Shown: positions 24,678 through 32,685, counted from the first letter of the stretch. The stretch is DNA of 46,643 bases from Candidatus Saccharimonadota bacterium (GCA_022842995.1 JALHOM010000006.1:19459-66101), one strand, 5' to 3'. The notes: generated from the sequence alone by a model not told the origin. Translations and numbers: made by a program.

Positions 24678-25409
24678 ATGATAAATCCTAATTCTCAACC
24701 CACATTTCCTAGTATTACCGAAGGGCATTATTATGACTCCCGCAGCCTCTGGCGAAGATGCATTGTTACTACGCTGGCAGGTTTACTATCAACAGCAATG
24801 CAGCCTGCTAAACTAGATGCGATTCCGCGGCCTGTTGACTCGTCGCAGAGAGGACAGGAGCCCCCGGACCCTATGGGCAATCTTTGTGCAATCCCAGACG
24901 GCTATAGGCCTATCGGCGACTATACTAGAACCAACTCAGACACAGTAAAAGGTGTTGATACACACATTAAGGTTCTCGGCATGCCCCCACGTATCCTGAG
25001 GCCAAAAAGACGATTAGGCCCCAATTTTATACAGAATATTCCAGGTCGCATTACCCTACGCGGTTCAACAGAGGCACTTTCAAAAATTCAGAGTCTGGAA
25101 GTTTTCTCGTGTCAACGATTTGAACCAGTAGATAGTCGTAAGGCAATCTATTCTGCGCCAGTTCGGAAGGCATCTATAAATGACTATCAGGACATTCAGA
25201 ACGGTATTCGTGGATCGATTGTAATGAGAGAAAGATCGCTCGAACTGAACCTGGCTCCTACCAAAATGAAGTGCGTAGGACTCAGGGGTAGATATTTCCC
25301 AGCCTCCGGGATCGCAGCCGCATTTAGATTTTTCGATGACCCACTTATTTATGTGACAAAAACATATATAGACAGATCTTATCCGACGGGACTCATTATT
25401 CGCTGCTAG
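24678..25409 (+). CDS. secreted four-cysteine family protein (member B)
   Basis: A 243-residue predicted secreted protein, no known domain. An N-terminal pre-region is followed by basic residues (SLWRR) and a hydrophobic segment (CIVTTLAGLLSTAM, 28-41). Mature cysteines are at 70, 145, 199 and 243, the last being the final residue. C1-C2 is 75 and C3-C4 is 44, as in members D and F. Before C2 it has IPGRITLRGSTEALSKIQS, aligned with the glycine motif of member C. After C3 it reads GLRGRYFPASGIA, close to RDRYFMAGVSL of member D. First gene of the insertion between nusG and rplK. Confidence 0.7.
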   Translation: MINPNSQPTFPSITEGHYYDSRSLWRRCIVTTLAGLLSTAMQPAKLDAIPRPVDSSQRGQEPPDPMGNLCAIPDGYRPIGDYTRTNSDTVKGVDTHIKVLGMPPRILRPKRRLGPNFIQNIPGRITLRGSTEALSKIQSLEVFSCQRFEPVDSRKAIYSAPVRKASINDYQDIQNGIRGSIVMRERSLELNLAPTKMKCVGLRGRYFPASGIAAAFRFFDDPLIYVTKTYIDRSYPTGLIIRC

Positions 25410-25564
25410 TCCCTGTGCTCATGCTTGGCTCTTGTTTGAATCGACTAGACCTCGTTTCTCAGGTCCTCAAAGTTTGTCCGTCATACGATAATTTAAGCTG
25501 CTCATTCGGAAGAGGCCCTCTCCGATTTATCAATCGAAATATCGGGTGGGGGGGTATTGATCGG

Positions 25565-26407
25565 TTAACGTCGAAGCTGAGGGGTTGGCTGGGGATAACC
25601 GCTAACAATTGGGCGCACAACTTTGTTCTTACGAACGAAAAGAGGATCTTCGGAAACCTGGCTTGGTGAATGAGGCCCAACCCATGCACGCGTACAGTTT
25701 AATGACGTGCTAGGGAATAACGAGCTGTAATTCACTGCCAGACCCAAGCCTGCTACTGCAGTCAAACTGCCACAAAGCATGTCGCGTCTAATTCCAGTAT
25801 CTTGGTCGTAGGCGACTAGTACGATTTTGCCCCTATTCTTTGGTTCGGCCTTTACAGGTTTACCGTTTCGGTCTGGCGTACGGTTAGCATGGAAAGCATA
25901 CACTTCTCTTCCTAGCAGCAGGGCCGACCCAGTGGCCAATACATAGCGACCGTATTTCAACCTAGGTGGCATAGGCGGTGGCGGAGTTGAAGTATTGTTA
26001 CGGGCAAAGGGATTATCTATAGTAGGTAACTCTATAGGAGGTGATCCAGACTGTCTCCAGAGCACATATCCTCCTCCGATGATCAGCGGTCCTACTGGAC
26101 CAGTTGGAGATAATAAACCTACAAGGCTCTGAGCAGCTCTCTCCTTGGCAGGTTCTGGTGCGGTTTCGGTGCTACCACCGGTTATGGACCCTCTATCAAT
26201 TGTGATGGGCTTGTTTGCTTGGCCCGTTTGAGCACCGTGAAGATTGGGAACTGCAAATGCAGCAGCAAAACTTGCAACTGCTATTGCAGTAAGACGTTGT
26301 AAGGTATGGGTCCGAACAGTTGTCGGTACGCCTTCATGAGTACGTTGCTCATGAGGTGCTCGTTGTTCTGGTTTTCTTCCTTGATTATTGGTGGCACTAC
26401 GTAACAT
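25565..26407 (-). CDS. proline-rich membrane protein of the nusG-rplK island
   Basis: A 280-residue protein not recognised. A basic N-terminal tail (residues 1-37) precedes a hydrophobic segment (LTAIAVASFAAAFAVPNL), followed by hydrophobic stretches near 103-120 (GPLIIGGGYVLW), 154-172 and 213-230. A PPPPMPP run lies near 145. Two cysteines occur late (about 211 and 236). An AGGACA ribosome binding site precedes the ATG. It is the only gene on the minus strand within the island, converging on member B and divergent from member C. It could be an anchor or partner for the secreted proteins, but nothing proves this. Confidence 0.6.
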   Translation of the reverse strand: MLRSATNNQGRKPEQRAPHEQRTHEGVPTTVRTHTLQRLTAIAVASFAAAFAVPNLHGAQTGQANKPITIDRGSITGGSTETAPEPAKERAAQSLVGLLSPTGPVGPLIIGGGYVLWRQSGSPPIELPTIDNPFARNNTSTPPPPMPPRLKYGRYVLATGSALLLGREVYAFHANRTPDRNGKPVKAEPKNRGKIVLVAYDQDTGIRRDMLCGSLTAVAGLGLAVNYSSLFPSTSLNCTRAWVGPHSPSQVSEDPLFVRKNKVVRPIVSGYPQPTPQLRR

Positions 26408-26605
26408 AATTTGTCCTAAAAAAGTTATTTATTCAAGCATTTATATAGCTAGCTTGACGAGGATGCAAGAAAAATATTTTTTGACAACGTTCTGAATGGT
26501 TACTCCAAGTAGTTATTCTGTTGTAGAAAATGGGACAGCCTTGTATACGGAGTATCGGAATTGCTAAGCTTGAATTTATTTTAAAAGCCAATTAAGCAAA
26601 ACTTT
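26408..26605. other. divergent intergenic region
   Basis: About 200 AT-rich bases between two divergent genes; must hold both promoters. A TTGACA at about 26482 is a possible plus-strand -35, but a matching -10 was not convincing. Confidence 0.3.
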
Positions 26606-27355
26606 ATGTCCGAGACAGTACCAAAACAATCACGCAATTATCATTACCGGCCCCCTCGTTCTAAGAGAGTACTCGTCAGGGCTGCTATGTTAACTCCTTT
26701 TCTGATTAGCTTTCAGCCCTCTGATTTATCAGATAAAGCAGCGGCAGCAAGAACCCCTTTATCCGAATCATTTTGCCAGCCAAGCACCCTGTTCGCAGGA
26801 ATGCAGCCAGTAACCCTGTCAATACATGACAACAACTATCCGTTACGAAACATCAGCTTCGGGATAAAAGCGCCCGACAGAGTTCGTGCTTGGCCGCTTA
26901 GACCTGCTCCGGCACAGCATCGTTATTCTCGAGCACTTACCCCTGGCTCTATCGAGTTATCTGGGACTGGTCTTGAACGATTGGCTTATTTTACTGTAAC
27001 AACGTGCTTCGGTCCGATCCCTGCCGGCTATCCACAGGGGGTTGCCCCACCCAGAGAATATAGAGTTAGGCGAACTTATTGCAATGAGATAATGCCCCCA
27101 TCAATACTTAATACAAGCTGCCAGGGTTACTTTAATCCGTATTTCGCTTATCAGCGTATCGGCAACCAGCAAATCCGCAAAAAGACATGTCTCCCTGGTA
27201 GAATCCAGGCATCGTCTCTAACAGGAATCCAAGTTTCGGCTGGGCTAGTACGATTGCCAGAAGCCAGTTCTAGTTCGCTAGGTCCAGTAATTCCAGTTCA
27301 CCTACGGTCAACTATAAAACGCGATGACACGGCCAACTGCCTCGTGAGAATCTAA
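26606..27355 (+). CDS. secreted cysteine-rich family protein (member C)
   Basis: A 249-residue predicted secreted protein. A 20-residue basic N-terminus leads to a hydrophobic segment (VLVRAAMLTPFLISF) and cleavage is likely near AAAA (45-48). Cysteines at 57, 134, 159, 172, 195 and 245: the family's C1-C2 (77) and C3-C4 (50) pairs plus an extra pair. Before C134 the motif SGTGLERLAYFTVTT matches TGQGLERVEEVTLI of member A. No domain recognised. It starts a co-directional run of three members; the next begins 38 bp later. Confidence 0.7.
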   Translation: MSETVPKQSRNYHYRPPRSKRVLVRAAMLTPFLISFQPSDLSDKAAAARTPLSESFCQPSTLFAGMQPVTLSIHDNNYPLRNISFGIKAPDRVRAWPLRPAPAQHRYSRALTPGSIELSGTGLERLAYFTVTTCFGPIPAGYPQGVAPPREYRVRRTYCNEIMPPSILNTSCQGYFNPYFAYQRIGNQQIRKKTCLPGRIQASSLTGIQVSAGLVRLPEASSSSLGPVIPVHLRSTIKRDDTANCLVRI

Positions 27356-27393
27356 ATGCAGATTAGATAAATTTAATGAAGTCAGGTTAGCTT

Positions 27394-28113
27394 ATGCACC
27401 CAGAAAGAATTAAACCAAGGTTCAGCACCCTACTAGCAGCTGGTCTCGCGTGTGGAGCCGGGATCAACCCCGGCTTAGGTGTCGCGATAAGCGGAGTGAT
27501 GACGCCGGAGACCGCGAGAATAGCAACCGGCTGTTTTCCGAATACTCAATTTCGAGACTTAGATGTTCGTCTCGGGACGGACAGCACTGTTCCATTGCTT
27601 GGCGCCAGCGTGATAAAGACAATAGGCGGCCCTTCAATTTTCGGGACTAGGCCGTCTATCAAAACAGCCGCACTATCCGGGCCATCCGTGGTCGAGATCA
27701 ATGACTTCTCTAGGGTTCATGGAAGTGGCATCTCGCAAATAGCCAGAGTAGAAGCCAGGTCGTATTTGGCAATATATCCAAAGAACATGATACCCGGAGC
27801 TGACGTTAAGCCAGTGTGCTTGCCGTCAAGAAACCCGGCAGTGATTACTAGAGGAAACCCAAGATGGCGGGACACTAAGATCACTTTGACATCAACAGTG
27901 CCTACTATTAAATGCAGGCTCTCAGACAGAGATCGTTACTTTATGGCTGGGGTTTCACTTAGCCTCATCTATGTTCGGGGCCAACCCGACAATCCATTTA
28001 GGTTCGGGTTTCATATCAATGACGCAGGGCCATTAACAACATTTTGCCGACCGATGTATTCCAGGGCTGAATTACAGAGAATACGAGATGACCCACTTAC
28101 CAAAAAGCGGTAA
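27394..28113 (+). CDS. secreted four-cysteine family protein (member D)
   Basis: A 239-residue predicted secreted protein. A signal peptide covers about residues 8-33 (FSTLLAAGLACGAGINPG). Mature cysteines at 47, 142, 174 and 218; C3-C4 spacing is 44 as in member B. The glycine motif appears as HGSGISQIARVEARS (109-123). The last block, KCRLSDRDRYFMAGVSL, aligns with KCVGLRGRYFPASGIA of member B. The C-terminus is charged (RIRDDPLTKKR). Function unknown. Confidence 0.7.
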   Translation: MHPERIKPRFSTLLAAGLACGAGINPGLGVAISGVMTPETARIATGCFPNTQFRDLDVRLGTDSTVPLLGASVIKTIGGPSIFGTRPSIKTAALSGPSVVEINDFSRVHGSGISQIARVEARSYLAIYPKNMIPGADVKPVCLPSRNPAVITRGNPRWRDTKITLTSTVPTIKCRLSDRDRYFMAGVSLSLIYVRGQPDNPFRFGFHINDAGPLTTFCRPMYSRAELQRIRDDPLTKKR

Positions 28114-28262
28114 CATTCGGTGTCAATAGTCCTTGAGGTTATGCAATGTTGTATTTTTACCTACATTGTCTAAGATAATACCGAACACTAATTGAGCAAT
28201 ATCTATTTACATTGCGCAACTATGTTTGGTAGTGTGAGGAAATTATTTTACAAAGGATTATT

Positions 28263-29231
28263 ATGAGACACAATGGTCAGAAATTACCGGTAAAATTAGT
28301 CCGCGTTGCAGCCGCAGCCGGATTAGCTGTGCCTTTCGTCCCAGTAGCAGGTGATAAGGTCGGTGAAATGTTCCCTGGGCAACAGACGCCTGCCCTTGAA
28401 CAAGCAGTTAATCCTGCTGCTGAGGCAGCTTCGAGACAGAGAACTATCGTCAAGACCAAAACAATTTGTATCGGTGCAGGAACTCATTTGTTTAGTACGC
28501 GTGCGGCTATCAACAATAGAGCCGGGGATGCAGGGGTCACTGAATCGCAAGCCACGGTCAATGCCGTTGTCCGAGGAGCAAGAAACCAAAGGCAAGATTA
28601 TTACGTCAGAACTGCACCTGGGCGACAAGATTTAGTAAAGAGGTGGTTTACATCGCTAAACATTGCGGGTCAAGAACCAAACATCACAAACGGCCCCTGT
28701 TCGCTCAGAGACTCAGAGACAGGAACTAGGCTTCGCCCCGACACGCCAGCTACTCAAACATTTCCAAAAAAACTGGTCAGAGACGTCAACGAAGATGGTT
28801 CAGCTGTTTTTGCAGATGTCGCAGCCCTGAGCACTTCTTGCGATATCTATTCTGGGGGCACTCCTAAAGCAACAGTTGAAGTGACTCTTAATACCAATAC
28901 GTCAAGAAGAGTCACCGGACTTAGGCTTGGATTTCATGATCCAACGAGATACTTCCCGCCATTCGATCTATTAACAGGCAACCAAGCTGCCCTTCCTGCA
29001 TGGTCAGACATAGCAAATCCAGCGCTTCAAAGAGACAAATTTAACCAAATTAGTGTTAGATACGGCGAGTTGACACTCCCTAGGTTTGGGGATGTCGTAT
29101 TATCCCTTACTGTCATCAATCCATCAGGAGGAGCCAGGTTCGTCCATATCGGACAACGGCTTGATGCAGAAAGTTGTAGCTTCGCCTCGGGCAATACTGG
29201 CACCAACAACCAACCACCGGAATTCGAGTAA
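28263..29231 (+). CDS. secreted four-cysteine family protein (member E, longest)
   Basis: A 322-residue predicted secreted protein. The signal peptide is about residues 8-30 (VKLVRVAAAAGLAVPFVPVAG), followed by an Ala/Gln-rich spacer. Cysteines at 69, 146, 193 and 305. C1-C2 is 77 as in members B, C and F, but C3-C4 is 112 because of an insertion of about 65 residues. The tail after C305 is Asn/Thr/Pro-rich. GAAAUUAUUUUACAAAGGAUU-type leader with AAAGGA before the ATG. Weakest sequence match of the family, included by cysteine layout and context. Confidence 0.65.
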   Translation: MRHNGQKLPVKLVRVAAAAGLAVPFVPVAGDKVGEMFPGQQTPALEQAVNPAAEAASRQRTIVKTKTICIGAGTHLFSTRAAINNRAGDAGVTESQATVNAVVRGARNQRQDYYVRTAPGRQDLVKRWFTSLNIAGQEPNITNGPCSLRDSETGTRLRPDTPATQTFPKKLVRDVNEDGSAVFADVAALSTSCDIYSGGTPKATVEVTLNTNTSRRVTGLRLGFHDPTRYFPPFDLLTGNQAALPAWSDIANPALQRDKFNQISVRYGELTLPRFGDVVLSLTVINPSGGARFVHIGQRLDAESCSFASGNTGTNNQPPEFE

Positions 29232-29248
29232 ATGGACACCAGTCGGAT

Positions 29249-29277
29249 TTGATTTACAACCGGGAAAAGTGTAAAAT
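29249..29277 (+). promoter_or_regulatory. rplK promoter
   Basis: TTGATT (29249-29254) and TAAAAT (29272-29277) are separated by 17 bp. It gives rplK-rplA a start of their own, independent of secE-nusG. Confidence 0.6.
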
Positions 29278-29341
29278 ATTTAGGTTACGCACTTCTGTTC
29301 TTAAAAGAACGTTTATTAAAGTTTATAAGAAAAGGGAAGGA

Positions 29342-29363
29342 GCCCTTCGAGCTAGCTCAGGGC
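29342..29363 (+). promoter_or_regulatory. hairpin in the rplK 5' UTR
   Basis: GCCCT/AGGGC encloses the palindrome GAGCTAGCTC, ending 10 bases before the rplK ATG and covering the only purine-rich (AGGGCG) ribosome-binding candidate. A second small stem GTTCT-TAAA-AGAAC lies upstream (about 29299-29312). It may be a translational control element, or a dispersed extragenic palindrome of the CCCTTCGA...TCAGGG type. Confidence 0.5.
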
Positions 29364-29373
29364 GAAATTACTT

Positions 29374-29802
29374 ATGGAAGCAAAAAAAGTACGTGCCAAT
29401 CTTAAAATGAAGATTCCGGCCGGAAAAGCAAGTGCTGCTCCACCAGTTGGTAGCACACTCGGTCAATACGGTGTTAATATGATGGATTTTATCCAGCCAT
29501 TTAACGACCAAACAAAAGAAATGCGCGGCACAGTAACTGCGCATATCACTATTTTTGACGACAGAACTATGGAGTTCCGTGTTGTGTCAGAGCCAACCGA
29601 CGACCTTATCCGAGCCAAACTCGGTATTCAAAAAGGTTCTGGTAAGCCAAACAGCGAAAAAGTCAGCAAGAAGCTGAGCCAAGCTGATCTAAATGCCATT
29701 GCAGAAGCCAAGGCAGCAGACATGAATGCCGATGACATAGAGGCTGTCAAGAAAATGGTAGCCGGAACAGCCCGCAGCATGGGCGTGGAAGTCGAAGGTT
29801 AA
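29374..29802 (+). CDS. rplK: 50S ribosomal protein L11
   Basis: A 142-residue L11 of the GTPase-associated centre. The N-terminal domain shows VRANLKMKIPAGKASAAPPVGSTLGQYGVNMMDFIQPFND, and the C-terminal rRNA-binding domain contains GSGKPNSEKVSKKLS and a terminal GTARSMGVEVEG. Full length for the family. It has its own promoter and hairpin leader, which replaces the usual contiguity with nusG. Followed after 8 bp by a small gene and then rplA. Confidence 0.97.
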   Translation: MEAKKVRANLKMKIPAGKASAAPPVGSTLGQYGVNMMDFIQPFNDQTKEMRGTVTAHITIFDDRTMEFRVVSEPTDDLIRAKLGIQKGSGKPNSEKVSKKLSQADLNAIAEAKAADMNADDIEAVKKMVAGTARSMGVEVEG

Positions 29803-29810
29803 TTCAAAAG

Positions 29811-30029
29811 ATGGGAAACCCGGAACGACCCGAAAAGATTATCGTTCCTGGGCTTGATGGAACTTTCTACGAAGTTGACCTGAAAAGACTTGCCGAACTA
29901 TATGGAACCGAAGCTCCATATGAGGAAAACACAGTGGAAATCGGCGATCCAATAGAGTTTGAACCGCCAGCAAAACGAAAGATAACTGAGGACCCGGTAC
30001 CTGAACCAGGCAGTAAATTTAACATTTAA
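29811..30029 (+). CDS. small acidic protein between rplK and rplA
   Basis: A 72-residue acidic, proline-rich protein (MGNPERPEKIIVPGLDGTFYEVDLKRLAELYG...). No recognised domain, membrane segment or cysteine. It starts 8 bp after rplK in the position where rplA normally begins, so it is surely co-transcribed with L11. The even spread of charged residues and intact frame argue for a real gene. Possibly a ribosome-associated factor, but this is only from context. Confidence 0.6.
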   Translation: MGNPERPEKIIVPGLDGTFYEVDLKRLAELYGTEAPYEENTVEIGDPIEFEPPAKRKITEDPVPEPGSKFNI

Positions 30030-30042
30030 TTAACACGTGGGA

Positions 30043-30076
30043 CCCGACTTCGCTAAAGCTACGACGGGCTTGCCCG
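30043..30076 (+). promoter_or_regulatory. alternative hairpins upstream of rplA
   Basis: CGGG at 30065-30068 can pair with CCCG upstream (30043-30046) around a GCT-AA-AGC stem, or with CCCG downstream (30073-30076) in CGGGC-TT-GCCCG. The two are mutually exclusive. This lies in the 93-nt gap before rplA and could be an L1-type control site or an extragenic palindrome. Confidence 0.4.
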
Positions 30077-30122
30077 ATTCGCTCGAAGCCAAGAAGGGGT
30101 TTGAACCACGAAAGGATATAGA

Positions 30123-31145
30123 ATGAGCAAGGAAGCTATAGAGAAAAAAGACGAAAGTTTAAAGATTAAAGATGAAAGTCCAAAGTCTGAGGACGAAAGT
30201 ACTCAGACGAATAACGAAAGCCTAGAGATTAAAGAGGAAGCTCAAGTCACTGAAGCATCTTCGGAAGCTCACGATACAACAGAGGCCGAAACAAAAGAAG
30301 TAAAAGCTACTGCGAAGGCGGGCAAGAGAAGCGAAAAAGGCATCAAAGAAGCTGAAGAAAAGGTTGCCAAGATCGAGAAGCAAAAACATGCTGCTGAAGC
30401 AAAAGCCGAAGAAGCCGAGAAGCCAAAGCAACACCGCAACCCAACACGTTCACGACTGGATCGACGTGGTAAAAAGTTCAAAGAAGTTGCCAAACTCGTA
30501 GAAGTAGACAAACTCTACACCTTCAAAGAAGCTGTTGAGCTATCTCTCAAAACCTCTACAACCAAGTTTGACGCTACCGTCGAGCTCCACGTTAGACTGA
30601 ACGTTGATCCACGTCAAGCCGACCAAAACTTGCGAGACAACCTTGTTTTGCCAGCTGGTACCGGTAAGACCGTGAGAGTAGCCGTATTCGCCGACGAAGA
30701 CATTGCCAAAGATGCCAAGAAAGCTGGAGCCGACATTGCCGGTGCCGATGACTTTTTGAAGCAGCTAGACAAAGGCGAGATCAACTTTGATATTTTGATC
30801 GCAACTCCTAATGTTATGGCTAAGTTAAGTAAATACGCCCGTGTTCTGGGACCAAAAGGTCTCATGCCTAACCCAAAGAGTGGCACCGTAACAACCGATG
30901 TTGCGAAGGCCGTATCGTCAGCCAAAGCTGGTCGTGTCGAATACCGTGTCGATAGCACAGGTATCGTACACCTCGGCATCGGTAAGGTAAGTTTTGGAGC
31001 CGCTAAAATCAATCAAAACCTTGACGCAGTGATTGCCAGCATCAAGAACAACAAGCCGAGCAGCATTAAAGGTTCGTACGTCAAGTCTATCACCCTGAGC
31101 ACCTCGATGGGTCCAGGCATAAAAGTTAGCCCAAGCGAAATCTAA
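30123..31145 (+). CDS. rplA: 50S ribosomal protein L1 with long N-terminal extension
   Basis: A 340-residue L1; the normal length is about 230. The standard domain begins near residue 110 with RLDRRGKKFKEVAKLVEVDKLYTFKEAVELS and includes TVELHVRLNVDPRQADQNLR and LGPKGLMPNPKSGTVT. The first 100 residues are low complexity, Glu/Lys/Ser/Ala-rich with repeated DES-type units (DESLKIKDES...), and lack any internal Met, so the extension is genuine unless a non-ATG start is used near residue 105. AAAGGATATAGA precedes the ATG. L1 binds the ribosome stalk at the E site and often represses its own operon. Confidence 0.95.
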   Translation: MSKEAIEKKDESLKIKDESPKSEDESTQTNNESLEIKEEAQVTEASSEAHDTTEAETKEVKATAKAGKRSEKGIKEAEEKVAKIEKQKHAAEAKAEEAEKPKQHRNPTRSRLDRRGKKFKEVAKLVEVDKLYTFKEAVELSLKTSTTKFDATVELHVRLNVDPRQADQNLRDNLVLPAGTGKTVRVAVFADEDIAKDAKKAGADIAGADDFLKQLDKGEINFDILIATPNVMAKLSKYARVLGPKGLMPNPKSGTVTTDVAKAVSSAKAGRVEYRVDSTGIVHLGIGKVSFGAAKINQNLDAVIASIKNNKPSSIKGSYVKSITLSTSMGPGIKVSPSEI

Positions 31146-31216
31146 GTATCAACCCACAAACATAGCTAGGGTACTCAAAACGTGCATCCTATTTTGTTGC
31201 ACGGAAAGCAAACAAG

Positions 31217-31870
31217 GTGTACATTTGGTTGATTATGAGATTCAATTTACCCCCCCAATCAAACCCAGCCCGCATAAGCAGACCTGTAGTCTGGGCTGTA
31301 ATAATTTCAGCTTTAAGTCCTCATCAAGTTCTAGGGCAGGTTGTGGACAACTTCTGCAAACCAATCGCCCCTCAATCCGACATGCATACTTGGCCAATAT
31401 TCCAACAAGGGCATTATGAAGTAATCTGTCCGCCAGAAGATGTATATCGTATAGGATCACCCGCCGTACGAACGGTTACTATTCAAAAAACCGGCATAAC
31501 AACATCATTCGTAGAACCTTCCCGACCTACCGAAATATATTGCGGAGGTAGCGCCACCCCCTATGTAGAGCGGATAACTACTGTAACCTGCATGGAATTA
31601 AAGCGACAAGCGAGGGGCGCGAAGCCAAGACTAGCATATAGCTCGGTGAGGAGGGACACAATTTATAGGCCGCTTGACGGATGGAGTGCTCGACCATTCC
31701 CAATTGCAGACGGCAGCTTTGGTCCAAGAAAAAAATGTCACCCGATACCTGCTGAAAGAGAACGCTACCTTGCCCGGAGCGGGGAATACCGAATATTCAA
31801 GTTCTCAGGTTCTGAACCGCCAAAATACACAAATTCATTCATTACAAGAACGAGAGTAGTTTGGTGTTGA
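31217..31870 (+). CDS. secreted cysteine-rich family protein (member F)
   Basis: A 217-residue predicted secreted protein (a start at 31235, MRFNLPPQS, is equally plausible). A hydrophobic segment VVWAVIISALSPHQVLG (24-40) is the signal peptide. Cysteines at 47, 71, 109, 125, 174 and 217, the last being the final residue. C1-C2 (47-125) is 78 and C3-C4 (174-217) is 43, plus an extra inner pair. GGSATPYVERITTVTC before C125 matches the motif of member C. It sits between rplA and the dTTP synthesis genes, a second insertion into the ribosomal gene cluster. Confidence 0.7.
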   Translation: MYIWLIMRFNLPPQSNPARISRPVVWAVIISALSPHQVLGQVVDNFCKPIAPQSDMHTWPIFQQGHYEVICPPEDVYRIGSPAVRTVTIQKTGITTSFVEPSRPTEIYCGGSATPYVERITTVTCMELKRQARGAKPRLAYSSVRRDTIYRPLDGWSARPFPIADGSFGPRKKCHPIPAERERYLARSGEYRIFKFSGSEPPKYTNSFITRTRVVWC

Positions 31871-31971
31871 TAAATCCCAGCACATGATCGTTGTGTAATA
31901 GTCCGATATATTTGCCCCGTCAAGCACGAGTACTTTAGAATATACACAAGGAAAGTGAGGGAAAAGCAACT

Positions 31972-32685
31972 TTGGGTGTTTATAGTAATATTGACATCAG
32001 GAAAGCGATCAAGGACGGCCACATTGTTTGCGTCCCGTTTAATGATAAACACATCAGTCACGCCAGTCTCGACGTGACACTTGGCTACTACTATTACCGA
32101 ACCGGGCGGGCTCCACGAGGTTATATCTATAACCCATTTGATGAAGTTTCGGTCAAAAAGTATTTTGGTGAAGTCCAGCAAGCCGTTCCGCACCAAGACT
32201 GGTGTGCCGAAAACGGCGTTCGGTTGCTCGAAGGTATCCCGGCCGATCATCCTGTTATCCCCCTCAAACCGGGCGAGAGAATCTTGGCTCACACCCACGA
32301 ATTCTTTGGCATTAAACCGCCAGGGGCTTACGAGGTTAAATCGCGCTCCAGTTGGGGCAGAAACGGCATAGCCGTCTGTTTTGACGCCGGCTGGGTAGAT
32401 CCTGGCTACATAAATCGGCTAACGCTTGAGATCTACAACCTCAACGAACACGAAACGGTTCTTTTGCCCGTTGGCGAACGCATCGCTCAGGCTGTCTTTT
32501 TGGAAACAGGCGAAGTCGAAGGCAACTACGGTGAAGGGCGAGACGATGGTATGAGCGGGAAGTATCAGCTTGGCACAAACCTCGACGACTTAATCTCTAA
32601 CTGGACTCCAGCACAAATGTTGCCAAAGGCCTACAAGGACACTCGTAGCCTCCCAGAAACGATTAAAGGTTTAAAAGCACGATGA
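31972..32685 (+). CDS. dcd: dCTP deaminase / dUTPase family protein
   Basis: A 237-residue member of the dCTP deaminase-dUTPase superfamily, making dUTP or dUMP from dCTP for dTMP synthesis. Motifs: SHASLDVTLG (N-terminal strand), VKSRSSWGRNGIAVCFDAGWVDPGYINRLTLEIYN (active-site block, corresponding to S-S-x-R and the DPG loop) and LPVGERIAQAVF. It is longer than the usual 170-190 residues because of an insertion near residues 40-80. Start is TTG at 31972 with GAGGGAAAAG upstream. It overlaps the tmk-thyX gene by 4 bp, consistent with a pathway operon. Confidence 0.85.
   Translation: MGVYSNIDIRKAIKDGHIVCVPFNDKHISHASLDVTLGYYYYRTGRAPRGYIYNPFDEVSVKKYFGEVQQAVPHQDWCAENGVRLLEGIPADHPVIPLKPGERILAHTHEFFGIKPPGAYEVKSRSSWGRNGIAVCFDAGWVDPGYINRLTLEIYNLNEHETVLLPVGERIAQAVFLETGEVEGNYGEGRDDGMSGKYQLGTNLDDLISNWTPAQMLPKAYKDTRSLPETIKGLKAR

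Noticed and set aside
25415-25669. Plus-strand 84-codon frame downstream of secreted member B
   Set aside because: It overlaps the 3' end of the minus-strand membrane protein gene, shows no recognisable protein features, and has no ribosome binding site.
24603-31970. Prophage or conjugative element as source of the island
   Set aside because: No integrase, terminase, capsid, relaxase or transposase genes and no flanking long repeats were seen.
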